Positions 12,247 to 24,649 of a DNA stretch of 64,000 bases are shown here, piece by piece; positions within the stretch are counted from its first letter, which is position 1; the number at the start of each line of letters is the position of its first letter. The stretch comes from Zanthoxylum bungeanum (Eukaryota; Streptophyta; Magnoliopsida; Sapindales; Rutaceae), in NCBI GenBank assembly GCA_019454045.1, contig SKCR01033429.1:36905-100904 (forward strand). Reading direction: 5' to 3'. Position numbers and translations under genes: made by a program. The notes under the pieces were generated by a model that made no database searches, was not told where the DNA came from, and saw nothing but the letters and a program-made list of their open reading frames with translations.

Positions 12247-14279
12247 TGTTGGACAATTATGACCCATAGCGTCACTATTTGTACAGATCACGGTGTTGTT
12301 GTACAAATTAACTATGTGACAAAGGAGATTACACTCTTATCATTTGTGATTAGATCACTAAGATATATAAATGATGAGAGGTCCTTATGATTTGTTCCTG
12401 GATTGAGAATGATATGAGACAGTATCAATCCACGAAGGATAAATCATTAAATATCCCTAGTCAGAGCATTATCGAGATTGTACATCGACGAATGCGTAAA
12501 AGACTAGTATTACACTTGTGAACGTTGTGAGGGCACAACGACATAGTTCTCATATATTTGGGTATACGATACTCATGCAAGTGTAATAGGAGGTTGTGTT
12601 TCACCGATGGTACGGGAAACAGCTTCGCTCTGAATAGACCCCCATCGGGATTCCATTGGTAGTATGACTACGTGTCTATCGAAGTCCGAAATCAGGGTAG
12701 GTGTATTTGGTCTTAACCTGAGACTTGCACCGCTAATGCATATGACAATCAATATACTTTGGTTGAGGTCGTCCAAGGCTTTAACCGGTTTCTGTGTACG
12801 CCAATTCTGGGTATATCGAGAATCGTAGTGTGTTAGGTGTGATGTCAAGATGGAAGTGTCACTCCAGTCATATGGAGTTGATGATCGCGCAGGGATACAG
12901 AACTGGTTCTCTATAAAGGTTGCAACCATCGGGATAATATGACTTGGTCATGATTATCCGATTATAAAGAGACTAGTTGCTCGTTATACGATATATGCAT
13001 CGTACGGGGCAGACATTGTACCAGCCCCAGGCCTTGCATGTGATCATCTGATACTGGACAGAAATAAGAAATACTACGGTATACTACGCTTGATATAGAT
13101 CCTTATTCCTGTAAGGATATTTCCGGAGAATTGGGTAGGCATGGCGCTTTGCTAAAGGCCAACCTTGTCTTGTAAATCGGTAAAACGTAGTACTTGGTAC
13201 TTACGTGTTCGGATAGTCCGACGACTGTATTTACTGCCAACATATCCGGGGATCTCATGGGTCGCTTCCCAAAGATTCACCGATGACGTATGACTCGCAC
13301 TTTTAATTAATCTGGGATTAATTAGATGAGAGAGAAAATTAATCTGGGATGAATTGCGGAGATATTTTATCTGGGATAAAATATTGATAAAGATAGAGAA
13401 CGACTAATTTAGAATTAATCGGTAAATAATATATTCGATATATTAAACGAAATTGGATTTCGACGCGGAATTAAAATTAGTTTTTAATTCGGGCGAACGA
13501 ATTAATTTAGAATTAATTCGTTAGCGACGTGAATAGTAATTAAATTAGATTTAATAACGATGCAACGGAAAGTTCGTTAATTTGGAATTAGCGAACCCAA
13601 GCCCGAGATTATTTGCGAGCGCATTCGCATTTCGAATTCAAGTGCGGCAAATCAAATCAAGCGTCAAATCGCTAGTGCCAACTAGTGTCACATCATTTGT
13701 CAATCAAGTGATGGATGTCTTTTACTTTTAGTGATTGACGCCAGTCACTATTCACTGAGTGATGGATTGATGGCAGGTTGATGTGTGTGGTAAGCATTAA
13801 ATTGCTTGGTTTTGGAGGGAAAAATTGGTGTATATGTTTTTTGTAAAATCATTTACCAATTTTAACTTAACAAACACATCTCTCTCTCTCTTTATTTTCT
13901 TCCTCATCTCACGCATTTTTTCTTCTTGGTGGGCAGTGAACTGCCGAGTGGATTGAAGAAATAGGGAAGCAAGTTCGATGGTTTTGTGGCAAAATCATCG
14001 AGAGCTAGCACACCGAGATCAATGCGAAGGTGATAAGGAAGTTCACCCATGAGCCGGGAACCATTCGACGAAGCTTGGAGCTCGAAGATGATCTTCCAAT
14101 GGCGCCAAACCAGTGAGCTGGGCTGCTCACTGCCGAGCAGTGAAGTGAGGCAGTAAGTTCATTTTTGTTGCCTCCGCGTCGCTCAACCGATCGATGTGAG
14201 TATTTCGTGACTTTCTCGATTTGTATTCGCACTTGTTTCATGTTTATTATTCGATCCTATGGACCTAGAAAATCCAACA
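12247..14279 (+). repeat. 3' LTR of element A
   Basis: Starts TGTTGGACAATTATGACCC and ends ACCTAGAAAATCCAACA. It is collinear with 4526-6579 with few substitutions and a short deletion near 13540, where a stretch of the 5' LTR (about 5818-5840) is missing. Immediately downstream is the TTAAC target copy and then the rest of the LTR of B. Confidence 0.93.
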
Positions 14280-16193
14280 TTAACTATGTGACAAAGGAAA
14301 TTGCTCTTTTATCATTTGTAATTGGATTACAGGGATATATAAATGATAAAAGTCCAAATGATTATTTCCGGATTAATAAGATATGAGACAGTATTAATCC
14401 ACTAAGGTTTAATCTTTAAAATATCCCTAGTCGTAGTATTATCGAGATTGGACATCGATAATGCGGAATAGACTAGTATTTCACTTGTACGTGTTATGGG
14501 AACATAACTGCATAGTTCTCATATATTTGGGTATTGGATACTCATGCAAGTGTATTGGGAGGTTGTGTTTACCGATGGTACGGAAATAGTTTCGCTCTAG
14601 ATAGACCCCTCGGAATTCCATTGGTAGTATGACTATGTGTCTATGGAAGTCCGTATCAGGGTAGGTGTATTTGGTCTTAACCTGAGACTTGCATCGCTAA
14701 TACTTGCAATCAATATACTTTGGTTTTGGTCGTCTGGGCTTTAACAGGTTCTGAGTACGCCTCTTCTGGGTATATTGAGAATCGTAGTGTATTGGGTGTG
14801 ACGTCATGATGGAAGTATCACTTCAGTCAGATGGAGATGATGATCACGTAGGATACGGAACTAGTACGCTTGTATGCTGCAGGTATCGGGATAATATGAC
14901 TAGGTCATGTTTATCCGATTATAGAGACTAGTTACCAGAGATCCGATATGCGCTTCGTACGGGGCAAACACAATTCCAGCCCCAGGCCTAGCATGTGACA
15001 TCAGATATTGGATCGTAATACACAATACTACGTATACTACGCCTGCCAAAGATTACATATTTGTTATCAGAATATTTCTGGAGAATTGGGTAGGCACGGT
15101 GCTTTGCTAGAAGCCAACCATGTCTTGTAAATCGGTAAGGACGTGGTACTAGGTACGCACGTATTCGGATAGTCCGATAACCGTATTTACTGCCAACATA
15201 TCCAGGAATCTCTTGGGTCGCTTCCCGAAGATTCACCGTTGAGAATTGACTCGAACAGAAAATTAATCTGGGATTAATTATGAGAGATAAAATTAATCTG
15301 GGATTAATTACGGCAATAAATTAATCTGAGATTAATTAAAAGAGAAAGAATTAATCTGGGATTAATTGCGTCGAGAATTTATCTGGGATTAAATTCGTCG
15401 AGAAGAGAGAACTCGATTAATTTGAAATTAATCGGTAAAGTAAATTTAATAGTCAAATTAGATTTTACTATTTAATTTATTTAATTGGGCTAAAATAATA
15501 TATTAGATATATTAATTGAAATTAGATTTCAATGCGGAATTAAAATTGGATTTTAATTCAAGCGAACGAATTAATTTAGAATTAATTCGCGAGCGACTTC
15601 CGTAATAATTTTGCTAGGCATTATTATTTAATTAAATTAGATTTAATTACGTAGCGATGAAAAATTCGTTTATTCGGAATAAATGAAACCGAGCCCGAAG
15701 TGTGTTGTGCGAACCACTTGAATTTTGCATTTAAAGTGGGTCCCACCAACTTACATCAATGTCACTTTTTGGTGATGGATGTCTAGTCACCTTAAAGGTG
15801 ATGGTGGTAGTTGGCTATAGTGAATGGTTTTCATAAAACCATTTGCTTTTATCCAAGATGGTTTTGGAAACCATATAAAACACACAATTATTTTATGAAA
15901 CAACAATTATTCACTCTTTCCTTTTTTTCTCTCATTTGGCCGAAACCTTCAAGTCATGGAAGGGAAAATTTTCTTTCAAGTTTTTGTTAATGCTAGCACA
16001 TATAGGAGTAAATCAAGGTGATAGGGAAACTCACCCAAGGGTTTAAAACTTCATTCAAAGCTTGGAGCTTCCATGGAAATGCATAAAAAGTCTTGAACCT
16101 CATCCGATCAAAGTAAGTTTTTCCCCAACTCTCTTTGATTATTCGCACTTTAATCATGCTTAGTGATCTTGGGACATGTCTTGGAGACTAACA
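14280..16193 (+). repeat. LTR of element B, portion right of the A insertion
   Basis: Continues the LTR begun at 4460-4525. TTAACTATGTGACAAAGG here is the normal family-1 sequence after the head. The LTR ends ...CTTGGAGACTAACA at 16193, beside a primer site. A TATA-like CCATATAAAACAC lies at 15870-15882. The array of ATTAATC-TGG-GATTAAT palindromes at 15261-15396 is listed separately. Confidence 0.88.
15261..15396 (+). repeat. Array of five palindromic ATTAATCTGGGATTAAT units in LTR B
   Basis: Units lie at 15261-15279, 15291-15309, 15319-15337 (one change), 15349-15367 and 15377-15396 (variant), spaced about 28-30 bp apart. Each has inverted arms ATTAATC/GATTAAT around TGG. The same motif, in smaller number, sits at the matching place in the other family-1 LTRs (5580-5660, 13305-13390, 19275-19395, 40060-40140, 55030-55100). 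Function is unknown; it lies upstream of the probable transcription start. Confidence 0.85.
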
Positions 16194-17971
16194 ATGGTAT
16201 CTTGAGTCATCCTAAGCTTGATTTGGAATTCTAGGGTTCATGGACTTTATTTGGGGTTTTTGTGTTTAGAACCTAATTTCTTCAAATTGGTGATTTGGTT
16301 GAGCTTATATGATGTTGAATTGGATTTGTGCATTGTTGGATTTTTGAAATATTGATTAGATCAAAAATCCCCAAATCCTATAGGTTGGCCGAATATATAC
16401 CCTAGATAAGGTCATGGGAATTTTTGAAATTTAACATATTGGATGTGTTGTTGGCATGAAATGTATATTGGATGTTGATTTAATTGGATTGGAATCAAAT
16501 TGCATAATTATTTCTTGTCAAAATCGTGAGCATGAAGCATGTTATAATGAATTGTTTTGCTTTAATTTGTGTTGGACATAAATTAAAATGTAAAGTATGA
16601 TTAATTGAATTAATTAGCATTTTGGAAATATTAGATTAATTGATTAATTGTACTAATTACACTTGAATTGAATTAATTTGTAATTTGGAATAATGAATTA
16701 ATTTAATTGTTGTATTTGGGCTTAATAGGCTTGGTTGGGCCAAGTTTGGTTTAGGATAATTGGTTGGATCCAATTGGGCCTAAAACCATTTCCATAAAGT
16801 CCAAATATGATAATTGGGCCTTTAAAATTTTAATTGGGCCTAATGGGCCTAAATTGATTTTTGGCATAGGGTGATTCCTAATTAGGCTTTGGTTGCCAAA
16901 GTCCATGCCTTAATAAATTAATTGAAAGCCCATTAGACTTTAATTGAATAGTATTGGATACTAATTGGGCCTTTGAGACCCATAAAGATTGGATTTGGAA
17001 TCCAAGTCTAAAAGGCACTATTAAAAGTGTAATTATTTAATTTTGAATTAAATAAAGAATTAGTATTGAATATAATTTAAATTGGATTTAAAATTATAGT
17101 TCGATATAATTCAAGAATACGTACTTTGAGTATTTATTTTTAAACGAGTTGGACTCGCGCAAATCAAATCGTTGTTTGAACATTAAATGGTTATTAATCA
17201 AAGATTAATTAATTGGATTAGATTGATTGATAACATGCTATGTGTGAATACTCGGATGGATATTAGAAAGGTGAGGGCAATTTTGGAAATTGTTGTAATA
17301 AATTTAGAATTTATTAAATTGGACCTGCGCGTCCAGCCTATTACCTTTTTTCTCATTGTATTTCTCTTTTCACCTATTCCCCTCAATACAAATGAGGTTT
17401 CTTTAGAAGTGTTATGTAATCGGGTAGAAGTAAGAATAGTGCTAGCGGGAGAGAGGAAATGAAGAGATTTGTTCTAGGAACAATTTGTGAGATATCCATC
17501 CGCATATTATTATTAATTTATTTATCGCGCCTTATTATGCTTTTAGAATGCATGCTTGAGGGTGTATGATGAGACCTAATCAAAGATAATTAATTGGTTG
17601 CCAATTACGCGAAAAACCCTCAACAAATATTAAGCGATTTCCTTCCATTGAATGATTCTCTCTCAAGATCCAAGATTGGCACTGGTTTGTTGGCCAAAGT
17701 CAAGACCTTTGTCCATCGCGGATGTGTTTGAATCATGAAGTCTTTGTTTTATATCGCATGTCTTGTCCAAGTTGTGATTTATTGGCCAAAGTCAAGATCA
17801 ATTCTTATCCATCGACATCGATTACGAAACTTTCCAAAGTCAATAGGTCCCGCTTAATTAGAATCATTAAGCTTGTTGTGCCAAAGCCAAGGCTTAGTTG
17901 ATTCAGAGGAAAAATGTTAGGAAAATATATTGGCATATATATATTGTATATATGTTTCGGACTTAGAGGTC
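16194..17971 (+). other. Primer site and truncated leader of element B
   Basis: The primer site TGGTATCTTGAG at 16195 follows the LTR end. The leader matches those of A, F, D and E. It includes the hairpin TTGGACCTGCGCGTCCAG (17319-17336) and copies of the TTGGCCAAAGTCAAG motif (TTGGCCAA at 17690-17697 and 17782-17789). It breaks off at about 17971, before the fourth motif copy and gag. Confidence 0.8.
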
Positions 17972-18452
17972 GACCTCTTTCTTTATATTTTATGCATATT
18001 TACCTCTTTAGTTATTCATTTTACATTATGCGTGTGTGATTAATTATTTACATTTATTATTAACGCTTTTTCCTACTTTTGATTGTTTATTATCGTATTT
18101 CTCAATGTAATATGCTTTGGAACTACGTTATTGTGATTTTGATTGGGTGTGTTATTAGATTCTTATTCGCTTTTGTGCATAAATTGCGTTAAGACTTGGC
18201 TATACCATTGTATGAACCCGTCCGTTATACTGGCATAAGTAAGGGACCATTCTGAACCTAACGGTTTGAGGTCTTCCCTTGCGAGGAGTGAGTGCGGCCT
18301 TAAATCTTTCCCAATTCACACTAGTTGGAGACTCCTTTATTCTCCGGTTTAGTCCCCCGCGGACTAATCCGTACTCTCTATGGGTTGCGAGCCCAACAGT
18401 GTAGTTGTCACCGAACATCATAGGCATAACGGTAAACCCCGCTTCACTCCTA
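17972..18452 (+). repeat. Gypsy-type LTR fragment related to the LTR of element C
   Basis: From about 18228 it reads AAGTAAGGGACCATTCTGAA...TTTGAGGTCTTCCCTTGCGAGG...GTGAGTGCGGCCTTAAATC, matching the 3' part of the C LTR at 22556-22630 and 29478-29555. It then diverges (CCCGCGGACTAATCC...). It is a related, not identical, LTR. It lies between the truncated leader of B and the 3' LTR of D; no LTR end or target duplication is clear on either side. Confidence 0.65.
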
Positions 18453-20443
18453 TGTTAGTGTTCCTAGAACATGCCAAGGATCTAATAAGCATGTAAAAGT
18501 GTTCATAAATTCAAAATAAGTTGCGGAATATACTTACAATGAACGAATTTGAGCTTTAAAATTTTGAGAAGAGATCTCCAAGATCCAAGCTTTAAGTGAT
18601 GATTCCAACTCTTGAAGTAGTTTCCCTATCACCTTAGTTGATTTCTCCAAGTGCTAGCTTTGTTGATTTTGCCACAAAATCAAAGAGAATGAAGAAAGCC
18701 ATTCACGCCCATATGCCTTGTGTATTAGGGTTTTTCATTTTCCAAAAGATGTGTTACTCAAGTGTGGAGAGAGAGGGCTTGGGTTTTGTTTTAGGGTTTT
18801 TACCCTTTTCACCAAAACCATGTAGTTGGGGTAATTTGGTTTCACCTAAACCAAGTGGTTGGAAAGTAAGTAGTTTTGGCATAAATGCCAATCACTTTCC
18901 AACCACCACTTCACATGTGTGACATGTGTGAAGTGGGCCTCACCATTTTGAATTCAAAACTCAAAATGTCTCTACGAACATTTGCCGCAGCGCGGTTCCG
19001 TTTAATCCGATTAAACGAACTTTCGTCGCTAAATAATTCAATCTAATTTAATTAAATAACGATGCCTCGCAAATATATTACGAACGTCGTCTACAAATTA
19101 ATTCTAAATTAATTCGTTCATTCATATTAAAGTCCAACTTTAATTTCGTAATGAAATCCAATTCATATTAATATATCCGATATATTAATTTTAGCCCATA
19201 CGAATAAATTAAATAGAAAAATCAAATTTAACTATTAAATTTATTTTACCGATTAATTCCAAATTAATTGCGTTCTCTCTCTTCCAAACACATTTAATCC
19301 CAGATTAAATAATACCTCAATTAATCCCAGATTAATTTTCTCCATCTTAATTAATCCCAGATTAATTCTCTCTCTTAATTAATCCTAGATTAATTCTAAT
19401 TTAAATCAACTGTCATCGGTGAATCTTTGGGAAGCAACCCAATAGATCCCTGGATATGTTGGTAGTAAATACGGTCATCAGATTATCCGAATATGTGCGT
19501 ACCTCGTACCACGTGCTTACCGATTTACAAGATATGGTTGGCTTCTAGCAAAACACCGAGCCTACCCAATTCTCCAGAAATATTCTTACTGGAATATATA
19601 ATCTATGTCAGGCGTAGTATACATAATATTGCGTATTGCGGTCCAGTATCGGATTGTCACGTGCTAGGCCTGGGGCTGGTGGAACTATGTCTGCTCCGTA
19701 CGAAGCACATGTCGGATTTCTGGTAACTAGTCTCTATTATCGGATATACATGACCTAGTCATAATATCCCGATGACTGCAGTACTTAAGAGCACTAGTAC
19801 CGTATCCTACATGACATCATCTCCACTATGACTGGAGTGATACTTCGGTCTTAACATCACACCCAATACACTACGATTCTCAATATACCCAGCAGAGGCG
19901 TACACAGAACCGGTTAAAGCCCTGGTTGACCAAAACTAAAGCATACCGATTGTTGTAAGTATTAGCGATGCAAGTCTCAGGTTAAGACCAAATACACCTA
20001 CCCTGATATCGGACTTCCATAGACACATAGTCATACTACCAATGGAATTCCGAGGGGTCAATCCAGAGCGAAGCTGTTTCCGTACCATCGGTAAACACAA
20101 CCTCCTATCACACTTGCATAAGTATCCAATACTTAAATATATGAGAACTATGCCGTTGTGCTCCCACAACGCGCACAAGTGCAATACTAGTCTATTCCGC
20201 ATTATCGATGTCCAGTCTCGATAATACTACGACTAGGGATATTTATTGATTAATCCTTCGAGGAATGATACTGTCTCATATCTCTCAATCCAGGAACTAA
20301 TCATATGGACCTTCTATCATTTATACATCTAGGTGATCTAATCACAAATGATAAGAGCGCAATCTCCTTGTCACATAGTTAATTTGTACAACAACACCAT
20401 GATCTGTACAAATAGTGACGCTATGGGTCATAACTGTCCAACA
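18453..20443 (-). repeat. 3' LTR of element D
   Basis: Read on the minus strand it starts TGTTGGACAGTTATGACCC (at 20443) and ends ...CTAGGAACACTAACA (at 18453), 1991 bp. The inner neighbour is the polypurine tract, AAGTGGGAGAT on the minus strand. The first 106 bases of the LTR are duplicated at 29652-29757 as part of the 194-bp direct repeat around element C. Confidence 0.9.
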
Positions 20444-20531
20444 ATCTCCCACTTGGCCTATAGCCAGTCACTCGAGTTTCTTACACCAGAACTATGTACG
20501 GTTCGCTAAAACTGCTGAGGAAAGGCTTTCG
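20338..20531. repeat. Left copy of the 194-bp direct repeat flanking element C
   Basis: The segment holds the head of the D LTR, the polypurine tract and the first internal bases of D. It ends ...GGAAAGGCTTTCG directly against the C LTR start TGTAGGC. By eye it matches 29652-29845 at 191 of 194 positions, with no gaps. Confidence 0.95.
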
Positions 20532-22726
20532 TGTAGGCATTGCATTTTTGCATATCAGCCCGATGATGAGTCTCGTATGGAGACACTACCTCTTTAGTAG
20601 TGAAAGCCGCGGGAAACGGACGTTGGAAGGGTAAAGTTGGAAATTAGTATTTTGTCAGATTTAACTCGCTTGTTTCGCTTCGGGTTCGCTTATTGGACCT
20701 CTGTTTTAAAACACACCAAACCCATTAAAACATATCTCACAAATTAAATAATTAAAACATTTAAAATACATGTCACAAACTAAATAAATCCAATTAAATT
20801 AAATAAAACACATGTCACAAATTAAAATTCATTTCTCAAATAAAATATTCAAATTAAATTCCATAAATAACATTCCTAATTAAAATAAATCACATTCCTA
20901 ATTTAATTAAATCACCTACCAATTAAATAAATCATATCCTTAACTAAAAAGAATAAATCAAATCACTTCCCTTAATTAAAAGATTTCCTTATCACATACT
21001 AAATTAAAAGATATCCCTAATTAATACACAAATCCTATTCCTTCCCCAACAAGGTAAATTCCCTCCATTGGCCTATAAAAAGAACCCTTAACCCACACAT
21101 CCAAACCCTGGCTGGCTGGCTGGCTCATTCTCACGAAAAATACAAAGAAAATAACCCAAGGAGATTCACACCCAAAAGCCTCACAAATTGCTCTCATATT
21201 ACCGCACCACAAGCCCTCACTCACGCACCCTTCACGCATCAACACCTAGCCTTCAAATCATTCACACGCCTCTGCCTCACACGTAGCACCCCACCATCAC
21301 TCACTGCCCCTCTCACGTACTACCTTCATCATGCCACACTCCCCCTAACCAGCCAACGATTCACGCTAATAGCCCATATAGCCCACAACACTAGCCACGA
21401 ACCAACCCTGCTCGATGCCCCTCAAACGCCTCAACCTTCACGCACCTATGACCTGCAGCCCTTTATCACGCTGACACAATTCACACGCCCCTGCCTCACA
21501 TGTAGCACCCCACCATTCACACGCCCCTGACTCACATCATCAGCCCTCCTAACACATAAAGCCCCTCAACTTCACAAATCAAATCAACCCCCATATAGCC
21601 TTAATAACCACCAAAACTATCCCTGACTCTGCATCCTTTATTCACGCAAATCAGCCTCCATTACCCTCTTGCATTCACCGAGCATCTGCACTCCATAATC
21701 ACGCATAAACCCAACATGACAGCCCTTAAAGTTCACGCATAAACTGCCCATAACAGTCCTTAAAATTGCCTAAAACAATCACAAAACCACAACCCCAAAT
21801 CAGTCCAAATAACCCACAAAACAGTCCCCTAATTACCAAAAACAGTGACCAGAAAATACAACAAAAACAGTAGCGAAACGGAGTGAAAACAGCAGCCCGA
21901 GCATCAAAATAGCAAGGAAAGACGTTGAGTAGACAAATCGGAAAAGCATCGGATCATTCACCCTTCCAACGGACGTGTAACGCCCTTTCGTGAGACGACA
22001 AAAGAGGTTAGACCTGAGGGCACCTTTCTACTTATCTTCTTTATTTTTGTTTTATTTATTTTGATATATAATTGCATGAGAGTCGTTTGAAGCATGATGT
22101 GATTGCTGGATGAGCGGGATATGTGTTCTCTTTTGTGGTATATCGGATGGAAACCCGGACGTAAATTCCATAGCTGATTCCGAATGGACGGTAGTATGGT
22201 CTGCACTCGGGATACAATGCCACGTACCACTTAAGGTACACGTATCTCGTCTCATCCTAATTTGTATTTGAGCATGTTATAGTCTTTAGGTTATATGTTT
22301 ATTATTTAAATCATGGTTTAATTTAGTTTGTTATTTATTTGTTAAAACATGTTTAGGTTGTTCATTATGCATGTTCTTAGTTTATGATGCGTTTGGGTAA
22401 TGATTTATACATGTTGATTTAATGGTTCAATATACTTGTTGTGTTACATTGCGTGAAATTATTTGAATGAAAGCATGTTAGATCTAAGTACCCTTGATCA
22501 TGATGATGAATAGATTCGGTTAGTTTATTGCACAAATTATATCATCACAAGTGACATAAGTAAGGGACCATTCCGAACCCAACGGTTTGAGGTCTTCCCT
22601 TGCGAGGGGTGAGTGCGGCCTTAAATCTTTGTCCCGGTTCACACCGGGTGGCGACTCCATGTTATTTCATACTTCCCAACTAGGCCGCGAGCCTAGAAAA
22701 GCGTCGCCCAGGTTCTATTGTCTACA
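20532..22726 (+). repeat. 5' LTR of element C
   Basis: Starts TGTAGGCATTGCATTTTTGC and ends GGTTCTATTGTCTACA. The match to 27449-29651 is close, with scattered single-base changes and short indels such as an extra AC after ACACTACC. A TATA box lies at 21073. Downstream is a C-rich region with repeated TTCACGC and CTGGCTGGCTGG runs. The LTR tail contains AAGTAAGGGACCATTC...GTGAGTGCGGCC, shared with the fragment at 17972-18452. Confidence 0.92.
21073..21082 (+). promoter_or_regulatory. Probable LTR TATA box of element C
   Basis: CTATAAAAAG, preceded directly by CCATTGG (the CCAAT element on the other strand). It is repeated at 27995-28004 in the 3' LTR. It would place the RNA start about 30 bp downstream, near 21105. 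Confidence 0.6.
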
Positions 22727-22729
22727 GTT

Positions 22730-22747
22730 TGGCGACTCCACTGGGGA
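22730..22747 (+). other. Primer binding site of element C
   Basis: TGGCGACTCCACTGGGGA begins three bases after the LTR end and starts with TGG, the complement of a tRNA CCA end. It is not the initiator-Met type used by the copia elements. An Arg-type tRNA, as reported for Ogre-like elements, is possible but I could not verify it. Confidence 0.75.
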
Positions 22748-24649
22748 TATTTTGAATCGGCCCCGAAATCATGTCTTGTGATGTTTATGATTTGTGCTTC
22801 AGTTAATCGTTTCTATGGTAGGTTGAAAGGGGTTTAATCAAAGGCATTATTGAAGCTAGGTGATGGTTGGGTGTCTTCCTTCACTCACTACCCTAGCCGA
22901 AAAGCTGTGAAGGCACCTAGATAAATCATCACTTGTAGCTCGTTGTTACAGACTAGTTTGGAGGACTCGTTGTTTATTCCTAACACTAAGCGATAAGAGC
23001 CTAAGGGGCTTGGGTACTTAAGAGAGCCTCGCTCCACCCTCCCTCTGGGGAATCTACAACGGGAAATCCATTCGACAGTTAGTCACACACCGTAACTCTT
23101 TGGCACGTACCGTAAGGTATAAAAAAGGTGCACTCACTTGGTCGCTTGAACCCTTGAGTGGGGAGTCCTAGTTGTGGGTAATCCTTCGTCCAACGAGAGC
23201 CTTTGTCCACACTCCTGTAAACCCACAAGTGAACCATAGTTGTATGACCTATAGTCGCCCCCATGCATATTGTGTCTCATACATCACATGCATCTCATGC
23301 ATACATGCATAATGTTAACCCTCGTGTCTTAAAAGCCATCATAGATATCCGTTGGGTTAGAAAAAGAGGGGCTTGTCAAGAAGAGTTTAGCGAACATGGA
23401 TATCGGGGAAAAGGAAATCAAGAAACAGAAAACCTTACGGCAATGAGAGAAAGACCATTGGTGGGCCAAAAAAAAAGGGAAAAAACAAAAAAGAAAAAAA
23501 AAAAGAAAAAAGAAAAAAGAAAAAAAATAATTTTGTTTGTTTTTAGTCCTTGATAGTTAGAAATAAGTCCAATGATGAAATAGATTGCTTTAAGGTGAAA
23601 CCTTAGAAACGATAAACTCTTGATGTGCTTTTATCTGATACTTTGAGTGATTGATCTATGTTAGACTCGTAAGCACTTGATTATAGGTTCTTAGCGGTGA
23701 AAACCTGAGTAGTTAGCAAAGTGACTAGTTGAAGAAATTGTAGGTCGGTGAATGACCGTTCGCCTAAATGTCTATCCTAATTTGCTTGTGCTATGATGTG
23801 TGGTATGGTTGAAAATAAAGAAAAGTCTCTAAAGAAAATAATTGAACCACCTATAACTGATAAGCGTGAAGCTACCCATGGGCGAGTATTAGGACCACCA
23901 TGAGGAGAAATGCTACCTTAAAGGGTAGGTGTGTTGAAAAAAAAAAGAAAAGAAAAAAAAAAGTTCAAAATGAAAAGAGAAAAGAAAGAGACAAGAGAAA
24001 AAGAGAAAAAGAGAAAGAAAACCATGCCACATTGAGCACAGAAAAGCAACTGCAGGCATAATTGAGACATCTAGGTTGGTTTGACCCATCGATCCCGATT
24101 TTTGAAACGAAATCATTGAGTTAGCTTACCTAGGGATGAATCCGAAAAGGAACCTTTGCACACACACACTTTGAGTCTGGCTTAGATCATTTATTCAAAG
24201 ACTTGGATTTGAGTTGCGTTGAATGTTTTGAAGGTTCTATGGTTTCAATACTGAGCATTCTTTGAGGGCAATAATATGTGTAACTATTGGGACTATTTCG
24301 TAGCATGTGATATAGTATGATATAGAAGGCCCCACCATGTGGTTCATCTTGACCAAGTGCAAACAGCGGAGAGCAGAAAGCTAAACCAATACTGGGGGCG
24401 ACCAGTTTACCACATCACGAATCAGGGACATAACAAGATATTGAGCCATGAGACCAGAGAGAAGACTGAGCAATCACATGGAGAACTGGCGGAAAACCTA
24501 ACCCAGTGGGATAGGAAAATCATTCATGCATGCATGCATACACGTAACATATTTTGCATTCTTTTTGTGTTTGTTTTGTTTTTCACAGGTTTCAAAGAAG
24601 AAAAAGAGAAAGCGGTAAAGACAAGCCAACCAGAATCAGCAACATACGA
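22748..24649 (+). other. Leader and non-coding 5' interior of element C
   Basis: Bases 22866-23085 are similar to the leader of copia element K (about 2390-2640, minus strand), in the sense orientation of both. Purine-rich runs follow at about 23468-23530 and 23935-24022. The short open frames here are low-complexity Lys/Glu runs and match no protein family I recognise. I see no gag motif. Confidence 0.6.

Larger units (their letters stand above)
4526..14279 (+). mobile_element. Complete copia LTR retrotransposon A, nested in the LTR of B
   Basis: The element is 9754 bp with 2054-bp and 2033-bp LTRs in direct orientation, both TGTTGGAC...GTCCAACA, an 8-bp terminal inverted match. It has a primer site at 6581, a polypurine tract just before the 3' LTR, and a perfect 5-bp target duplication TTAAC (4521-4525 and 14280-14284). 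The target is base 66 of the LTR of element B, whose two halves rejoin across it. The LTRs look very similar to each other by eye, so the insertion is fairly young. The internal coding region is nonetheless riddled with stops and frameshifts, so A probably moved with proteins made elsewhere. Confidence 0.93.
4460..17971 (+). mobile_element. Copia element B (family 1), 5' LTR plus leader, split by element A
   Basis: The LTR head TGTTGGACAATTATGACCC starts at 4460 and runs to the TTAAC at 4521-4525. Element A follows, and the same LTR continues after a second TTAAC at 14280-14284, to its end ...GAGACTAACA at 16193. A primer site (TGGTATCTTGAG) and the family leader follow, up to about 17971. 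There the similarity to the leaders of D, E and F stops at ...GTCGACCT and gypsy-like sequence begins. No gag or pol of B remains, so B is a 5' fragment. Confidence 0.85.

Noticed and set aside
20338..20531. The 194-bp repeat explained as two ordinary D LTR ends
   Set aside because: Both copies extend past the LTR through the polypurine tract into the same internal bases of D, which only one LTR junction in an element can do.
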